A stretch of 64,000 nucleotides of DNA from Punica granatum (GCF_007655135.1 NC_045127.1:26392199-26456198); one strand, 5' to 3'. Shown: positions 21,599-34,159, numbered from the stretch's first letter. Program-made: numbers and translations. The notes: generated from the sequence alone by a model not told the origin.

Positions 21599-23210
21599 CT
21601 GTCAGCACCCCATTTTGGCTCACCCTTCCAAACAACGATATCAGCAAAGGTCCAGACTATGACTTGAGCAAGAATATAGAAAACGGCTCGACAGAGCAAG
21701 AAATCACTATTCATCCTCAAGTCGACAAAATTGAGCAGAAGACATGCACATGTGACAGAAGGACTCCAGGGGTCACCAAAGGGTAACAGAGTGACTAGAG
21801 AGCTCAACAATGTCCAAAACCGGCATTTCCAGTGTACCACATGGACGGTCCTATTTTTCGATAGTTCGCTCGACCATCGGAAGATACCCAATATTGGACT
21901 TCAAAAATCCACATCGATACCAAGCAGATGAAAAGTGTCTTCAAGCGCATTTCGCAAATCATCTGCTCTATACAAAACAACTTTCTGTATACAGACAACT
22001 TTTCAATGGAAGTCCAAAAATGCCAGTTTCTCAGAGAAAAGTTAATTCCAAATATCAAATGCAGCCATGCCCCACAATCATACAGATCACGAGCAGTGCT
22101 TCAGATTGTCTTTTGGAAGCCATACAGACACCCTGAATGACTTCCGAGCCACAAAACGGGCATAGCCCTCTTCGGAAGAGCATAACCGGAGACTGATCTG
22201 ACGGAATTACGACAAACGAAGTTCACACTACATTGCCCTGAAAACTCAAGCGGACATTCGCAATTGGGGAAAACAGACAACAAAACCCTTCTCGGTTTCC
22301 CGAGTAACCTCTGAGGAGCACAAAAGACCATTTTCAGTAGAAATCCATATCCGAAGGTCCTCTTTGGGGAAACTTGACCCCGAATGCTTACCTTACACAA
22401 TGCTAGCCTTCTCAAGGCTCAATGTGGAATCGTCGGAATGAATCACACAACTCATCTAAACCCCCCGAGCAGTGCTTTAAGGGTCTCAAATGCACTTTTC
22501 ATATCCTTAGAGGCCCAATCTCGGCAAACAGAGATCACAGTAATCTCCGGATCGCCCAAGAAACTCATAAAGCAATTTGAGAAATCCAGTTTCGGCCTCC
22601 TAGGACATCTCCGGCTCCATATTTGCATTTACCGGCTTAAGGGTCAAGTGCCCACGTAATTTGACAATTTATGTCAAAATGACCGACTTGGGATGCGGAT
22701 ACAAGATATGCTGTCAGAAGTGGATAACCTCGCTCTCAAGGCATAAAAGGAGCAAAACCGGCTTCCGAGCCTCATACAGACATTTGGCAATTTCTCACGG
22801 AAAATTACAATCTCAGACTCAATAAATTTGTTTCCTCGCGTATATTGATAATTCAACATTCAGTTCGAACCACGAGCTTCGAATGCGCGATCAATCGAGA
22901 CTCGAGCTTTTTCCCGGTTTCTCCTCTTCGGCCGTGGGACCCACGGGCTACCCAAGATGAGTCACCCTTTGCTCTTGAAGCTTCTTCTTCTTCTTCAATG
23001 CAAGAAACCAACTTGCCCTCTCTTAGACAAAATATCTTGGAGAGGTTGAAGACAACACTCTACTTCTCATCAATGCTCATCAATGTCTTATCTCTTCTTC
23101 ATTAATGCAATGAAAGAAGATGAGGTTTGATATTTTCTTAATCAAACCGAAATTTGCTATTGGGAGGCTTAAGTGTGCTTAGCTTTGCTTAATTGCCCAT
23201 TAGCTTTGCC

Positions 23211-23219
23211 TATAAATAG
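23211..23219 (+). promoter_or_regulatory. E4 LTR TATA box
   Basis: TATAAATAG is the best match to the plant consensus among these LTRs. It is followed about 35 bases later by the pyrimidine-rich CTCCTCTTGCACACTCTCTCC stretch likely to hold the start site. Confidence 0.7.
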
Positions 23220-23799
23220 CCCCAAAGTGATTAACCTAATGACTTCTCCTCTTGCACACTCTCTCCAAGCTTTCTCCCTCAAGAAAAGCTCTCAACTCCA
23301 TAGCCAAAACTAGCAAGTTTCAACACTTCAAAACCAAGAGAGAAAACCCGAAGAAAACCCGAAGGAAGCTTTGAGTTATTAAGTCGGAAGCCGATGTTCA
23401 TCATCCCGGCTTAACTTCAAAAATTCTCAAACTCCATGGACCACATGTTTTGGACCCAAGGAGTTCATTTATGAACTTAGACTTTTGGTTTGAAGTCATT
23501 TACTCATGATTTCAGGTCAATTCCATCATTCCGGGTGAAGGACGTGCTCTCTGGTGAACAGTGCACCCATAGCCGCTCACTCCCGCATGTCCAGCCGCGT
23601 GCTCGCGTGCCCGCGCACGCGCCCCGCGCGCCTGCTCGAGCGCCTAATGCCTCCCGCGCACCTCCCGTGCACTCTAGCCGCACGCCCCGTGCGCCTAGCT
23701 CCCCGAACGTGCATGCCCTTGCACCCGAGCACTCTTCCAAGCGTTCAACCGAGTCACCCGACTCTCGAACACTTCCACGACTCTTTCCTCGTATCCCGA

Positions 23800-23812
23800 G
23801 GCAAGGTATAAC
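23800..23812 (+). promoter_or_regulatory. Candidate 5' splice site in E4 3' LTR
   Basis: GAGGCAAG/GTATAAC with GT at 23806-23807. The GT is kept although the preceding bases differ from the other copies (GGCTAG). Confidence 0.4.
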
Positions 23813-26178
23813 ATTCTTGACTTAGAGAAGTTAGAACCTTTTACGTTATTTGCATGGCTATGGAGTAATATGGCGTTTTATGCATGTTTAACTTGCAAGA
23901 CTTAATTTTTATACAATTTCATGTTATATTATGCAAGCTCGTCATCATATAACATGTTAGCATGTCGGGAAACGTTGGGATCGACCCTTGGAAGACCTTC
24001 CCGACCCAAAACAAGCAAAAGAGCTCTCGGGTTTGCCTCAAGAAGACTTAACCGAGACTTGGCTTGCTTTCCTCGAGTTAAGAATGGCCTTCTTAGCCCG
24101 ATCCATGTTCGATTCCCGAGTTTTCTCATGTTTTCTTACATGCATGAAGTCGGTATTGTTTTATCGATTCCTTAAATAACTTATTTGTGCATGTTTGCAT
24201 GTTCGAATGCGTTATTCAAATCATGGCAATACCGACTTTCGTTTAATCGTGTCATTTATCATGTTTGTCGTTTAAGCATGCGAGAAATGATTCGAAACGA
24301 GACGGGGAAACCTTGTGGAACCCATTCGAGCCATGGGACCTCTCGGCTATCTCCAAGGAGAAGTAACCGAGAGCCTCTTAGACTCGTATGGGTTGCATGA
24401 GGCTTCCTCTTCCCGTTTTGAGTTCGTTCTCGGCTTTCGTATAATTTGCAATTTACATTATCGTCACAATATCGCATGAAAATGTCTTTTCAAAACAAAG
24501 CATGCATGCATTCGGGTATCGATGACTCATTCGGGTCCATTCGGTTACGAGGGTAGTTTAGGTCATTGGACCAAATTATCCTCGATCCTTATGGAATCGT
24601 CTTGGTCGCCGAGTCATGAATCGCTTTCATAATTAATGCATTCGGCATAACCATAAGCATTAATTCCACGAACGAGTTAATCGAGACGATCACACGGTTA
24701 ATTCATTCAATTTGAACAACTTTGCACGAATTGGACATTAATTTGTAACTCGTGTCGACGAATTACAAAACGGTGTCAATGCCCTTTTCAAAACCCTCAT
24801 ACTTTCAAATCCGTATTGTGTTGTTCTCCTTTTCTGAAAAAAAAATTTTCAAATTAAGGGAAAGAACATCATTTTGTGATTTGGCATCATCCTAGTATCG
24901 TTTAAGATGTCAGTTGGATATTATGTGGCAAAATTACAATTACCTGACTAATCATTTCATTCGACTTAACCAAATGCTAGAAAATGGTTAGGTGGAACTC
25001 TAGGTTCCAAATCTAGAGTCAAAACACGAGTTGGGTTAATTCAGTGGTAATTCAGTGTCACAATACCGAATCACTGTAAAAACAATCCACACACACGAAA
25101 CTTGACTACGGACACCCGATATGTCAGGTTCTCAAACCAAAGCCGAATGCTAAAACATTGGCATGCGTTGTTTGCTTAGCATATGGCATTTGCTTGCAAA
25201 AACACACTTGGATTAATAAACTTGTTAATCCACGTACATTCGGTGAATACAAACACATTGTCTATTATTTACCTGTTGATTGTTATCTTTTCGCACTTGT
25301 TTACTATGCGGGTCGAGCGTGATCCCTAGGCCGAATGATATTAGGGTCCAACGCCCTATTCATCGATCACAGGGTTCAACGCCCTAATCAACACTCACAG
25401 GGTTCAACGCCCTATTCAGTGGGAGCGTGCATTGAATTTCAGTTCTTCGGTCTTTTCCCTAAACTCACGGTGAGTTAGACTGGAATAATAACCGAACGCA
25501 AGTAGATTGGAATTCAGCCATTTGTAATTTGTATTTATTGTTTTCGAGAGCATTGTAAGGACTTTTATTTTGTACATTCATTCTGTAAGAATTTCAGTCG
25601 GTAAGCGAACGATCCGAGAGTTGAATTAATCGAATTGGTTTAATGCTTGTCCAAAGGAAAGTAAATCCAAGAAGTCGCGGTTCTGGTTCACGCAGGGATT
25701 CAACCTCCATGGTTCGATGAACTGTAATGCAAGATTGTGAACCAACTCCCCGACATACGGGTTTACTTCTCTCTCGGCTTCTCAACCGACATCGTTTGGT
25801 TCAACGAATCTCCGGTGTCAAAACGTGCGAGCCGAGTGCAGCTTAATTCAAGTGGTAAATAATAAAACATGCAAGCCTAGTAAACCAGAGTACCGAAAGG
25901 GTGTGCAGGATATAGGCCCGCACGTAACATGAACCCCCGAACACGGACTTTCCGGTTCCGCACAGATCAATGCCTTAACGACAAACTAGGTGTTCCATAC
26001 CCCTAGACCCGGGTAACTTATCCGCCCTCAACCTTCGGGTCGTAAAATGATAAGTGGCGACTCCTTCTCTCACACGTGTCCGTCAAGCGTCCCCACGGGA
26101 AGGTGGACACTCCCAAGCCGCGAGATCCAAAAGCGCACAATGCGGGCCCCGACGAGAGTCCACATTCGGGTCCGTACA

Positions 26179-26435
26179 GGCTCAATCTCTTTTTCTTGGT
26201 TGACTAGGTAAGTCTATTCGAACAAATGAGCTTGATATCCCTATATCGATTCATTTGGAGATGCATACACTTATAGACTCTGCCCACCAAACGGCCGTGA
26301 GATATCACTTCCATTACGTAAGAGGGACAATTCTTATCTTGGTCACACACATTCCTCTCCATGCTAGGTGGTATACCCAATAACTGTCTTTATAACCAGC
26401 CTGTTACGGTGGCATTTGATAGTATCAAAGTATAC
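26179..26435 (-). mobile_element. Copia E5 3' LTR fragment stranded between E4 and E6
   Basis: These 257 bases match the copia 5' LTR at about 47424-47680, differing at scattered positions. The left edge is the E4 end and the right edge is the E6 start. The final five bases TATAC (26431-26435) are the left target duplication of E6, repeated at 41302-41306. Confidence 0.95.
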
Positions 26436-29400
26436 TGTCAGCACCCCATTTTGGCTCACCATTCCAAACAACGATATCAGCAATGGTCCAGACTATGACT
26501 TGAGCATGAATACAAAAAACGGCTCGACAGAGCAAGAAATCACTATTCATCCTCAAGTCGGTAAAATTGAGCAAATGACATAGGCATATGACTGAAGGAT
26601 TCCTAGGGTCACCAAGAGGCAACAAAGTGACTAGAGAGCTCAACAATGTCCAAAACCGACATTTACAGTGTACCACATGGATAGTCCTATTTTCCGATAG
26701 TTCGCTCGACCGTCGGAAGATAGCCAATATTGGACTTCAAAAATCCACATCAATGCCAAACATATGAAAAGTGTCTTCAAACGCATTTCGCAAATCATTT
26801 GCTCCATACAAAACAACTTTCTGTATACAGACAACTTTTCAATGGAAGTCCAAAAATGTCAGTTTCTTGGAGAAAAGTTAATTCCAAATATCAAATTCGG
26901 CCATGCCCCACAATCATACAGAGCACGAGCAGTGCTTCAGATTGTCACTTGGAAGCCATACAGACACCCCGAATGACTTCTGAGCGACAAAGCGGGCATA
27001 CCCCTCTTCAGAAGAGCATAACCGGAGACTGATCTGATAGAATAACGGCAAATGAAGTTGACCCTGTATTGCCCCAAAAACTCCAGCGAACAGACGCAAT
27101 TGGGCAAATCAGACAGAAAACCCTTCTAGGGGAAACTTGACGTCGGATGCCTACCTTACACAGTGCTAGCCTTCTTAAGGGTCAAAATGGAATCGTCGGA
27201 ATGAATCACACAACTCATCTAGACCCCCCGAGCAGTGCTTTAAGGGTCTCAGATGCACTTTTCATGTACTTAGAGGCTCAATCTCAATAAATAGAGATCA
27301 CAGTGATCTCCGGATCATCCAAGTAACTCAGAAAGCATTATGAGAAATCCAGTTTCGGCCTCCTAGGACATCTCCGGCTCCATATTTGCATTACCGGCTT
27401 AAGGGTCAAGTGCCCACGTAATTTGACAATTTATGTCAAAATGACCGACGTGGGATGCAGATACAAGATATGTTGTCAAAAGTGGGTAACCTCGCTCTGA
27501 ATGCATAAAAGGAGCAAAATCGGCTTCCGAGCCTCATACAGACATTTGGTAATTTCTCACGAAAAATGCCAATCTCGGACTCATTAAATCCGTTTTCGCG
27601 TGTATATCGATAATTCAATATTTAGTTCGAGCCACGAGCTTCGAATGCGCGATCAATCGAGACCCGAGCTTTTTCCCGATTTCTCCTCTTCGGTCGTGGG
27701 ACCCGCGGACTGCCCAAGATGAGTCACCCCTTGCCCTAGAAGTTTCGGATTCTTCTTCTTCAATGCAAGAAGCCAACTTGCACTCTTGCATGAAAATATC
27801 CAAGAAGTTTGAAGACAACAATCAAGCCTTCATCAATGCTCATCAATGCTCTTGGCTCTTCCACATGAATGATACTTGGCTCACATTCATCCTCATCCTC
27901 ATTAAGTGGCCGAAATTTGCTAAGCATGGGGGTTAAGAGCACTTGCTTTTGCTAATTGTGTCATTAGCTTTGCCTATGTATTACATATTTGTCATTAAGT
28001 TAATGACTTCTCTTCTTGCACACTCTCTCCAAGCTTTCTCCCTCAAGAAAAGCTCTCAACTCCATAGCCAAAACCAGCAAGTTTCAACACTTCAAAACCA
28101 AGAGAGAAAAACCGAAGAAAACCCGAAGAAAGCTATGAGTTTTTTAAATCGGAAGCCGATGTTCATCATCCCGACTTAAGTTCAAAAATTCTCAAACTCC
28201 ATGGACCACATGTTTTGGACCCAAGGAGTTCATTTATGAACTTATATTTTTGGTTTGAAGTCATTTGCTCATCATTTCAGATTGATTTCTTCATTTCGGG
28301 CGACGACCATGCTCTCGGGTGAACAGTACTCGAGCGCACGTCGGCAAGCCGCGCGCCCCCGCTCACTCCTGCCGCGAGCCTGAGCACCTTCCCCGCGCCT
28401 GACCCCCTGCCGCGCCCGTGCATGCTCGCGCACGCCTAGCCCCGCGCCCATCCTTGCCCGAACGTGCATCCTTTGCACCCGAGCACCCTTCCAAGCGTTC
28501 AACCGAGTCACCCGACTCTCAAACACTTCCCCGACTCTTTCCTCGTATCCCGAGGCTAAGTAAATCACTCTTGACTTAGAGGAGTTAGGGTTTTTACATT
28601 TATTGCATGTTCATGGAGTTATATGGTGCACAAAGCATGTGCACTTGCAAGACTTCATTTTTATGCATTTTTACATTATATCATGCATGTTTATCCTTGA
28701 TTAACATGTCAACATGTCGGGTTAAGAAGAACATCCCGGCCCGAGAAAGGAAAATAGCTTAGGGGTTACACTCCAAAGGAGGTGGCCGAATGCTCTCTTG
28801 CTCTTTTCGGGTAAGGAACGATCTTCGTGACCCGATCCAAGTTCGATTCCCGAGTTTCCTCGTGTTTTCCCACATGCATGAAGTCGGTATTGTTTTATCG
28901 ATTCCCCAAATAACTTGTTTGTGCATGTTTGCATGTTCGAATACATTATTCAAATCATGGCAATACCGACTTTCGTTTAATCATATCATTTATCATGTTT
29001 GTTACTTGAGCATGCGAGAAATGATTCGAAACGAGACAGAGGAAACTCGTGGAACCCGATGTAGGCCATGAGGCCTCTCGGTTTTTTCCAAGGAGAAATG
29101 GCCGAGAGTCTCTTAGACTAGTACGGGTTGCACGAGGCTTCCTCTCCCCGTTTTGAGTCCGTTTTCGGATTTCGTGTAATTTGCAATTTATATTATCGTC
29201 GCAATATCGCATGTAAATGTCTTTCAAGCAAACATGCATGGATTCAAGTATCGATAACTTATTTGGGTTCATTCGATTATGAGGGTATTTTTGGTTATTT
29301 GACCCAATTATCCTCGTTCCTTGTGAAATCATCTCGGTTATCGAATCACGAATCGTTTTCACAATTAATGCATTCGGCATTAACCTTGAGCATTAATTCC

Positions 29401-30901
29401 ACGAACGGGTTAATCGGGACACTCATACGATTAATTCATTCAATTTAAACAACTTTGTACGAACATGACATTAATTTGTAACTCGCGTCGACGAATTACA
29501 AAACGGTGTTAATGTCTTTTTCAAAACCCTCATACTTTCAAATCCGTATTGGGTTGTTTCCCTTTTCTGAAAACAAATTTTCAAATCAAGGGCAAGAACA
29601 TCATTTTGTGATTTTGCGTCATCTTAACATCGTTTAAGATGTCAGTTGGGCATTCTGTATCCAAAATACAATTACCTGACTAATCATTTCTCTCGACTTA
29701 ACCAAATGCTAGAAAATGGTTAGGTGGAACAATAGGTTCCAAATCTAGAGTCAAAATACAAGTTTGGATCAATTCAGTGGTAATTCAGTGTCACAACACC
29801 GAATCACTGTAAAAGCAATCCACACACAAACGAGATATGACTCTCTCTGTCAAGTTCTCAAAACAAAGCCGAATGTAAATGTTTTGCATGATTCTTTGCT
29901 TAGCATATGGCATTTGCTTGCAAAAACACCCCTGGGTCAATAAACTTGCTAAGACACGTACATTTGACAGTAACAAACACTTTGCCTGTCATTAACATGT
30001 TACGTGTTACCTTTTCTGCATTTGTTTGCCATTTGGGTCGAGCTTGATCCCTAGGCCGAATAATATTAGGGTTCAATGCCCTAATCATCGATCACAGGGT
30101 CCAACGCCCTAATCAACACTCACAGGGTCCGACGCCCTATTCAGTGAGAGCGTGCATTGAATTTCAGTTTTTCGATGTTTCCCTAAACTCACGGTGAGTT
30201 AGACTGGAATAATAATCGAACGCGAGTCGACTGGAATTCGGCATTTTGTAATTTGTATTTATTGTTTTCGAGAGCATTGTAAGGATATTTATTTTGTACA
30301 TTCATTCTGTAAGAAATCCAGTCGGTAAGCGAACGGTCTGAGAGTCGAATTAATCGAATTGGTTTAATGCTTGCCCAAAGGAAAGAAAATCCAAGAATTC
30401 GCGGTTCTGGTTCACGCAAGGATTCAACCTCCATGGTTCGATGAACTGTAACGCAAGATTGTGAACCAACTCCCCGACATACGGGTTTATTTCTCTCTCG
30501 GCTTCTCAACCGACATCGTTTAGTTCACCGAATCTCCGGTGTCAAAACGTGCGAGCCGAGTGCAACTTAATTCAAGTGGTAAATAATAAAACATGCAAGC
30601 CTAGCAAACCAGAGTACCGAAAGGGCGTGCAGGATATAGGTCCGCAAGTAACATGAACCCCCGGACACGGATTTTCCGGTTCCTCACAGATCAATGTCTT
30701 AACAACAAACTAGGTGTTCCATACCCCTAGACCCGGGTAACTTATCTATCCTCGACCTACGGGTCGTAAAATGATAAGTGGCGACTCTTTCTCGCACGCG
30801 TGTCCGTCACGCGTCCCCATGGGAAGGTGGACACTCCCAAGCCGCGCGATCCAAAAGCTCGCATGCGGGCCCCGACGATAGTTCACATTCGGGTCCGTAC
30901 A
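26436..30901 (+). mobile_element. E6 5' LTR (4466 bp)
   Basis: It starts TGTCAGCACCCC and ends GGGTCCGTACA, followed by the PBS. Paired with 36798-41301 it bounds a complete element. Against the 3' LTR it lacks about 75 bases near 27128 and about 30 near 28710, and keeps about 16 bases (around 26820) that the 3' LTR lost. It has one more AGGGTCCAACGCCCT mini-repeat near 30100. The TATA position (about 27974) reads TATGTATTA, so the promoter may be weakened. The GC-rich patch is at 28325-28480. Confidence 0.95.
28552..28566 (+). promoter_or_regulatory. Candidate 5' splice site in E6 5' LTR
   Basis: GAGGCTAA/GTAAATC with GT at 28560-28561; the last exon base has changed to A. With the acceptor at 32633-32634 it would define an intron of about 4.07 kb that removes the U5 part of the LTR and the PBS. 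Confidence 0.4.
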
Positions 30902-30904
30902 GCT

Positions 30905-30922
30905 TGGCGACTCCACTGGGGA
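30905..30922 (+). other. E6 primer binding site
   Basis: TGGCGACTCCACTGGGGA lies three bases (GCT) after the 5' LTR end, identical to the PBS of E1 and E3. Confidence 0.88.
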
Positions 30923-31589
30923 CATTCTTAGTGGGTTCAGGCTCGATCCCGTTTGCTTGCTTGCATGTTTATTTATAGCTTTCCGTACATTTATTTTGCG
31001 CACATTTACTTTTCTGCACTTGCATTGCATCATTCTAGTGGATTTAGGTACCAAATGCTTGAAATCTCACGGGGCACCGATCTAGGAAGCTAGGTTAGTC
31101 AGAGGTTCCGAGTAAGGGAACGGATCGAGTCAGCTCTGCCACCGAACAGACCCCCAAAGATCCTCGCTTGATTTCAAGGAATTGATGCCCTTGAATCGGG
31201 AGCCCCCATCCCTAGTTAGTGGTTTTCCCAGTAGAACACAGAAAACCATGCATAAACAGGGACCGTCATGCTGGACCAAAATAAACTTTCATAACGTCAA
31301 CCGACCCAAAGTCGAGTCTTTGAGTCGGCCCGTAGTTTTCTTTTAGGCGGTCCTTTTGCTGTTTTTCACAAAGAGTGATGTACATTATAACAGATACAAT
31401 TATAATTTATTCTTTTTGCACCTGCATGCATGTTTTCAAACAAACTAGGACATTGCATTGGTTTATTGATTAAGTTCCCTTTTTCAAATGAGCCTTCTTC
31501 GTAAATCTGGGAACTTGAATCAAATCAATGCAACGGCATTAGCTTTCGAAAATTCATACAATGCCTGCATCCGATGTTTGCATAGCAAC

Positions 31590-32330
31590 TACCATGTCCC
31601 GCACGATAGGCGAGTTGTGCCGACCTTCGCGGGTAGACCACCCGCGGTCTTCGGCGAGACGTGCTATGACCAGAGGCCATCCATCCTGGCCACCCACCCC
31701 GCACGACAGGCGAGTTGCGCCAACCTTTGTGGGCAGATCACCCGCGGTCTTCACCTCTCCATGGCGAGACGTGCTATGACCAGAGGCCATCCATCCCGGC
31801 TACCCACCCCGCACGACAGGCGAGTTGTGCTAACCTTTGCGGGTAGACCACCCGGGGTCTTCACCTCTCCATGGCGAAACGTGCTATGACCAGAGGCCGT
31901 CCATCCCGGCCACCCACCCTGCATGACAAGCGAGTTCTGCCAACCTTCGCGGGTAGACCATCCGCGGTCTTCACCTCTCCATGGCGACACGTGTTATGAC
32001 TAGAGGCCGTCCATCCCGGCCACCCACCCCGCATGACCGGCGAGTCATGCCAACCTTCGCGGGTAGACCATCCGCGGTTTTCACCTCTCCATGGCGACAC
32101 GTGTTATGACTAGAGGCCGTCCATCCCGGCCACCCACCCCGCATGACCGGCGAGTCATGCCAACCTTCGCGGGTAGACCACCCGCGGTCTTCACCTCTCC
32201 ATGGCGAGACGTGTTATGACCAGAGGCCGTCCATCCCGCCCTCCCACCCCGTATGACTGCCGAGTCGTGCCAGCCTTCACGGGTAGACCACTTGCAGCCT
32301 TCACCCTTCCTCCATGGCAAGGTGAGCTGT
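31590..32330 (+). repeat. 110-bp tandem array, seven units
   Basis: The CGAGTYGTGC motif falls at 31611, 31711, 31821, 31931, 32041, 32151 and 32261. All gaps are 110 except the first (100), where part of the CACCTCTCCATGG segment is deleted. Units 5 and 6 are almost identical, suggesting recent local duplication. Confidence 0.93.
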
Positions 32331-32607
32331 GGATCGAGGGCCGACCCACCTTCCCAGGTGAGACTAACCGACACTAACTTCTTGCTAACAGAGAGCATCA
32401 CTGCGTGATCAGATGCACATCTCTCCGCAATACCTGCGCATTTACTAGCTACTAAGCGCGCCTCACACATGTCCAAGTATGTTCACACCAACTCATACAC
32501 GCATGCTCAACGTATCAATGCATGTCTCTTGGTGTGCTCGCACGACACCTACCAGGCCGGTTCGCTTCCCTACACTCTTGCATTGAAATCCTGAACAGTT
32601 CGTGCTC

Positions 32608-32634
32608 CTTCATTGTTTTCTTTTCCCATTGCAG
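32608..32634 (+). promoter_or_regulatory. Candidate 3' splice site in E6 leader
   Basis: TTGTTTTCTTTTCCCATTGCAG is split as a tract plus GCAG, followed by GAAATTCTCAACAAG. It is the best acceptor consensus of the three copies. A second acceptor-like site (CTTTGTCATCTTTCACAG, AG at 33841-33842) is shared with E4 (AG at 17940-17941). Confidence 0.5.
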
Positions 32635-32859
32635 GAAATTCTCAACAAGACAGACTGAATACTGAGCGACCACAATTGAGACAACAAATGTCTCTCATCC
32701 AGCTCCTTGGGATTTCCACACTAAGTCCCCATCCTTGCTCCACAGAGCAAGACCGCAAGCAAATCCGCGTCACCGCTTTGCAGCGCATTGTGCTATTCCT
32801 CAACATTGACCTTTGCTTTCACATTTCTTGCACTTTCCTATCAAGCCCGCACTTACTGC

Positions 32860-33190
32860 ATCAGGCTTCAGCCCCACTATTGGGCTTCGACCCCGTATTG
32901 GGATTTGGCCCTACTTTTGGGCCTCGACTCCGCATTGGGCTCCGGCCCCGCATTTACCGCATCGGGCTCCGACCCCGCATTTACTGCATTGGGCTTCGGT
33001 CTCGTACCGGGCTTTGGGCCCGCTTTTGGGTTTCGACTTAGCATTAGGCTCCGGCCCCACTTTTGGGCTTCGGCCCCGCATTGAGCCTCGATCCTACATT
33101 TACTGCTTTCGGGCCCCGGCTCAGAATTTACTGCTTTTGGGCTCCGACCCAGCATTTACTTCTTTCAGGTTTTGACACCTCGCATTTACT
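32860..33190 (+). repeat. GGGCTTCGGCCC / GCATTTACTGC repeat array in E6
   Basis: About ten units of GGGCYYYGRCCC alternate with GCATTTACTGC-type spacers. Perfect or near-perfect UNCG hairpin cores occur near 32938, 33049 and 33064. It is more degenerate than the E1 array. Confidence 0.82.
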
Positions 33191-34159
33191 GCTTTCATTC
33201 TCATCTGAAATCCAAAATCGACTTGGATTCAAATTCATCCATGCGATACTCTGAGGAGCAAGTCTAATCCTTCCTTTGCAAAGACCGGAAGTGACAGCTC
33301 CACAAACAGAGCATGACCCAACTCTCGATCGCAGGAGATACCTGCACGATCATGCCTCCGATCAAACAATGGGTCTCATCCACCTCCGTTGTGGTCGCAG
33401 ATTGAATACTGGGGCGACACGTGTAGTTTTCTTTAAACTCTCTGTTGCTTTCATTCAAATGCATTCCCACAAATAGGCTCCCGACATGAACAAATCCTTC
33501 AATGGAGCATCAGGACGGTCTCGAAGACGCCCTATTAGTTCTGTCGGACCTGTTCGACTTGCTTGTCCTCAGGGAACCCGGCTTCCTTGAGCCTTCCCTA
33601 AGACGGCTGCGCATACCTAGTCAGAACTGGGGAAAACATGCTTATGTGACTCCAATCAAGGTCTAACCACTCCTGAGTGGCGATGACTAAATTCCCGGAA
33701 ACAAATGTCACATGCACGCGACACCCCATGGGTTGCGGGTGGCACAAAAAAGGGATTTTCCCATGGGTCCACCCCATATTTCTTACCGCATATTCCACCG
33801 CACCATCGCCTAACACATCATCCTCTTTGTCATCTTTCACAGGGACACACAGGTCACAGGCGAGGAGTGATGCACGGGCTCACGCCTTTCTGGGAACTCC
33901 TCTCAAGCCTCCTCCCTTATACTTTGACAGGGAAGGAGCTCGGCACGGAGGTACCCCCTTTAAAGCTAAAGACAAAAACAACTGAGCGAGCCATATGCCC
34001 TCAACGCAACCATTTCAGTTGACATTGACGACATGAGACGGTCAAGGGCGACAGTTGCACAAACCGACCACCACGAGTCACATCGACATAAAGACCGAGG
34101 CATTCGCGTTCAACGCTCGCACTGAGACCACCTCGGACATCATCCACCCACGATAAGCA

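Larger units (their letters stand above)
15298..21599 (+). mobile_element. E4 interior (6.3 kb, non-coding, repeat-rich)
   Basis: It lies between the PBS and the PPT of E4. No gag, protease, RT, RNase H or integrase similarity appears in any frame, so E4 is non-autonomous. It is colinear with the E6 interior (30902-36797). In order it holds a leader, the 110-bp array (15990-16420), a splice-acceptor-like site (16706), the hairpin array (16925-17290), a weakly conserved open stretch (17806-18084), the 55-bp array (18262-18530), paired-stem 3' UTR modules (18895-18990), the 30/60-bp array (20105-21125, absent from E6), the 45-bp array (21309-21445) and the PPT. The segments between arrays (15320-15990, 16420-16900, 18530-20100) show only similarity to E6 and, for the last, to the E7 3' UTR. 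Confidence 0.88.
21600..26178 (+). mobile_element. E4 3' LTR (4579 bp)
   Basis: It starts TGTCAGCACCCC after the PPT and ends GGGTCCGTACA. It contains a TATA box (23211), a donor-like site (23806), a GC-rich patch (about 23560-23720), three AGGGTYCAACGCCCT mini-repeats (about 25345-25410) and a palindrome (about 25464-25478). It inserted in the copia E5 3' LTR: sequence at 26179 continues copia LTR sequence equivalent to 47424 onward, so 26179-26183 (GGCTC) is the predicted target copy. Open frames within it are not conserved between LTR copies and I do not call genes. Confidence 0.94.

Noticed and set aside
22384..22659. A 90-codon frame in U3 found in several LTRs (also near 8010-8279 and 13472-13747)
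   Set aside because: It looks conserved only because the copies are similar DNA. Both LTRs of E6 carry an in-frame TAA at the same place, and it lies upstream of the TATA box.
31590..32330. CRISPR-like regular repeats
   Set aside because: The 110-bp units are contiguous with no unique spacers, and the context is a plant retrotransposon.
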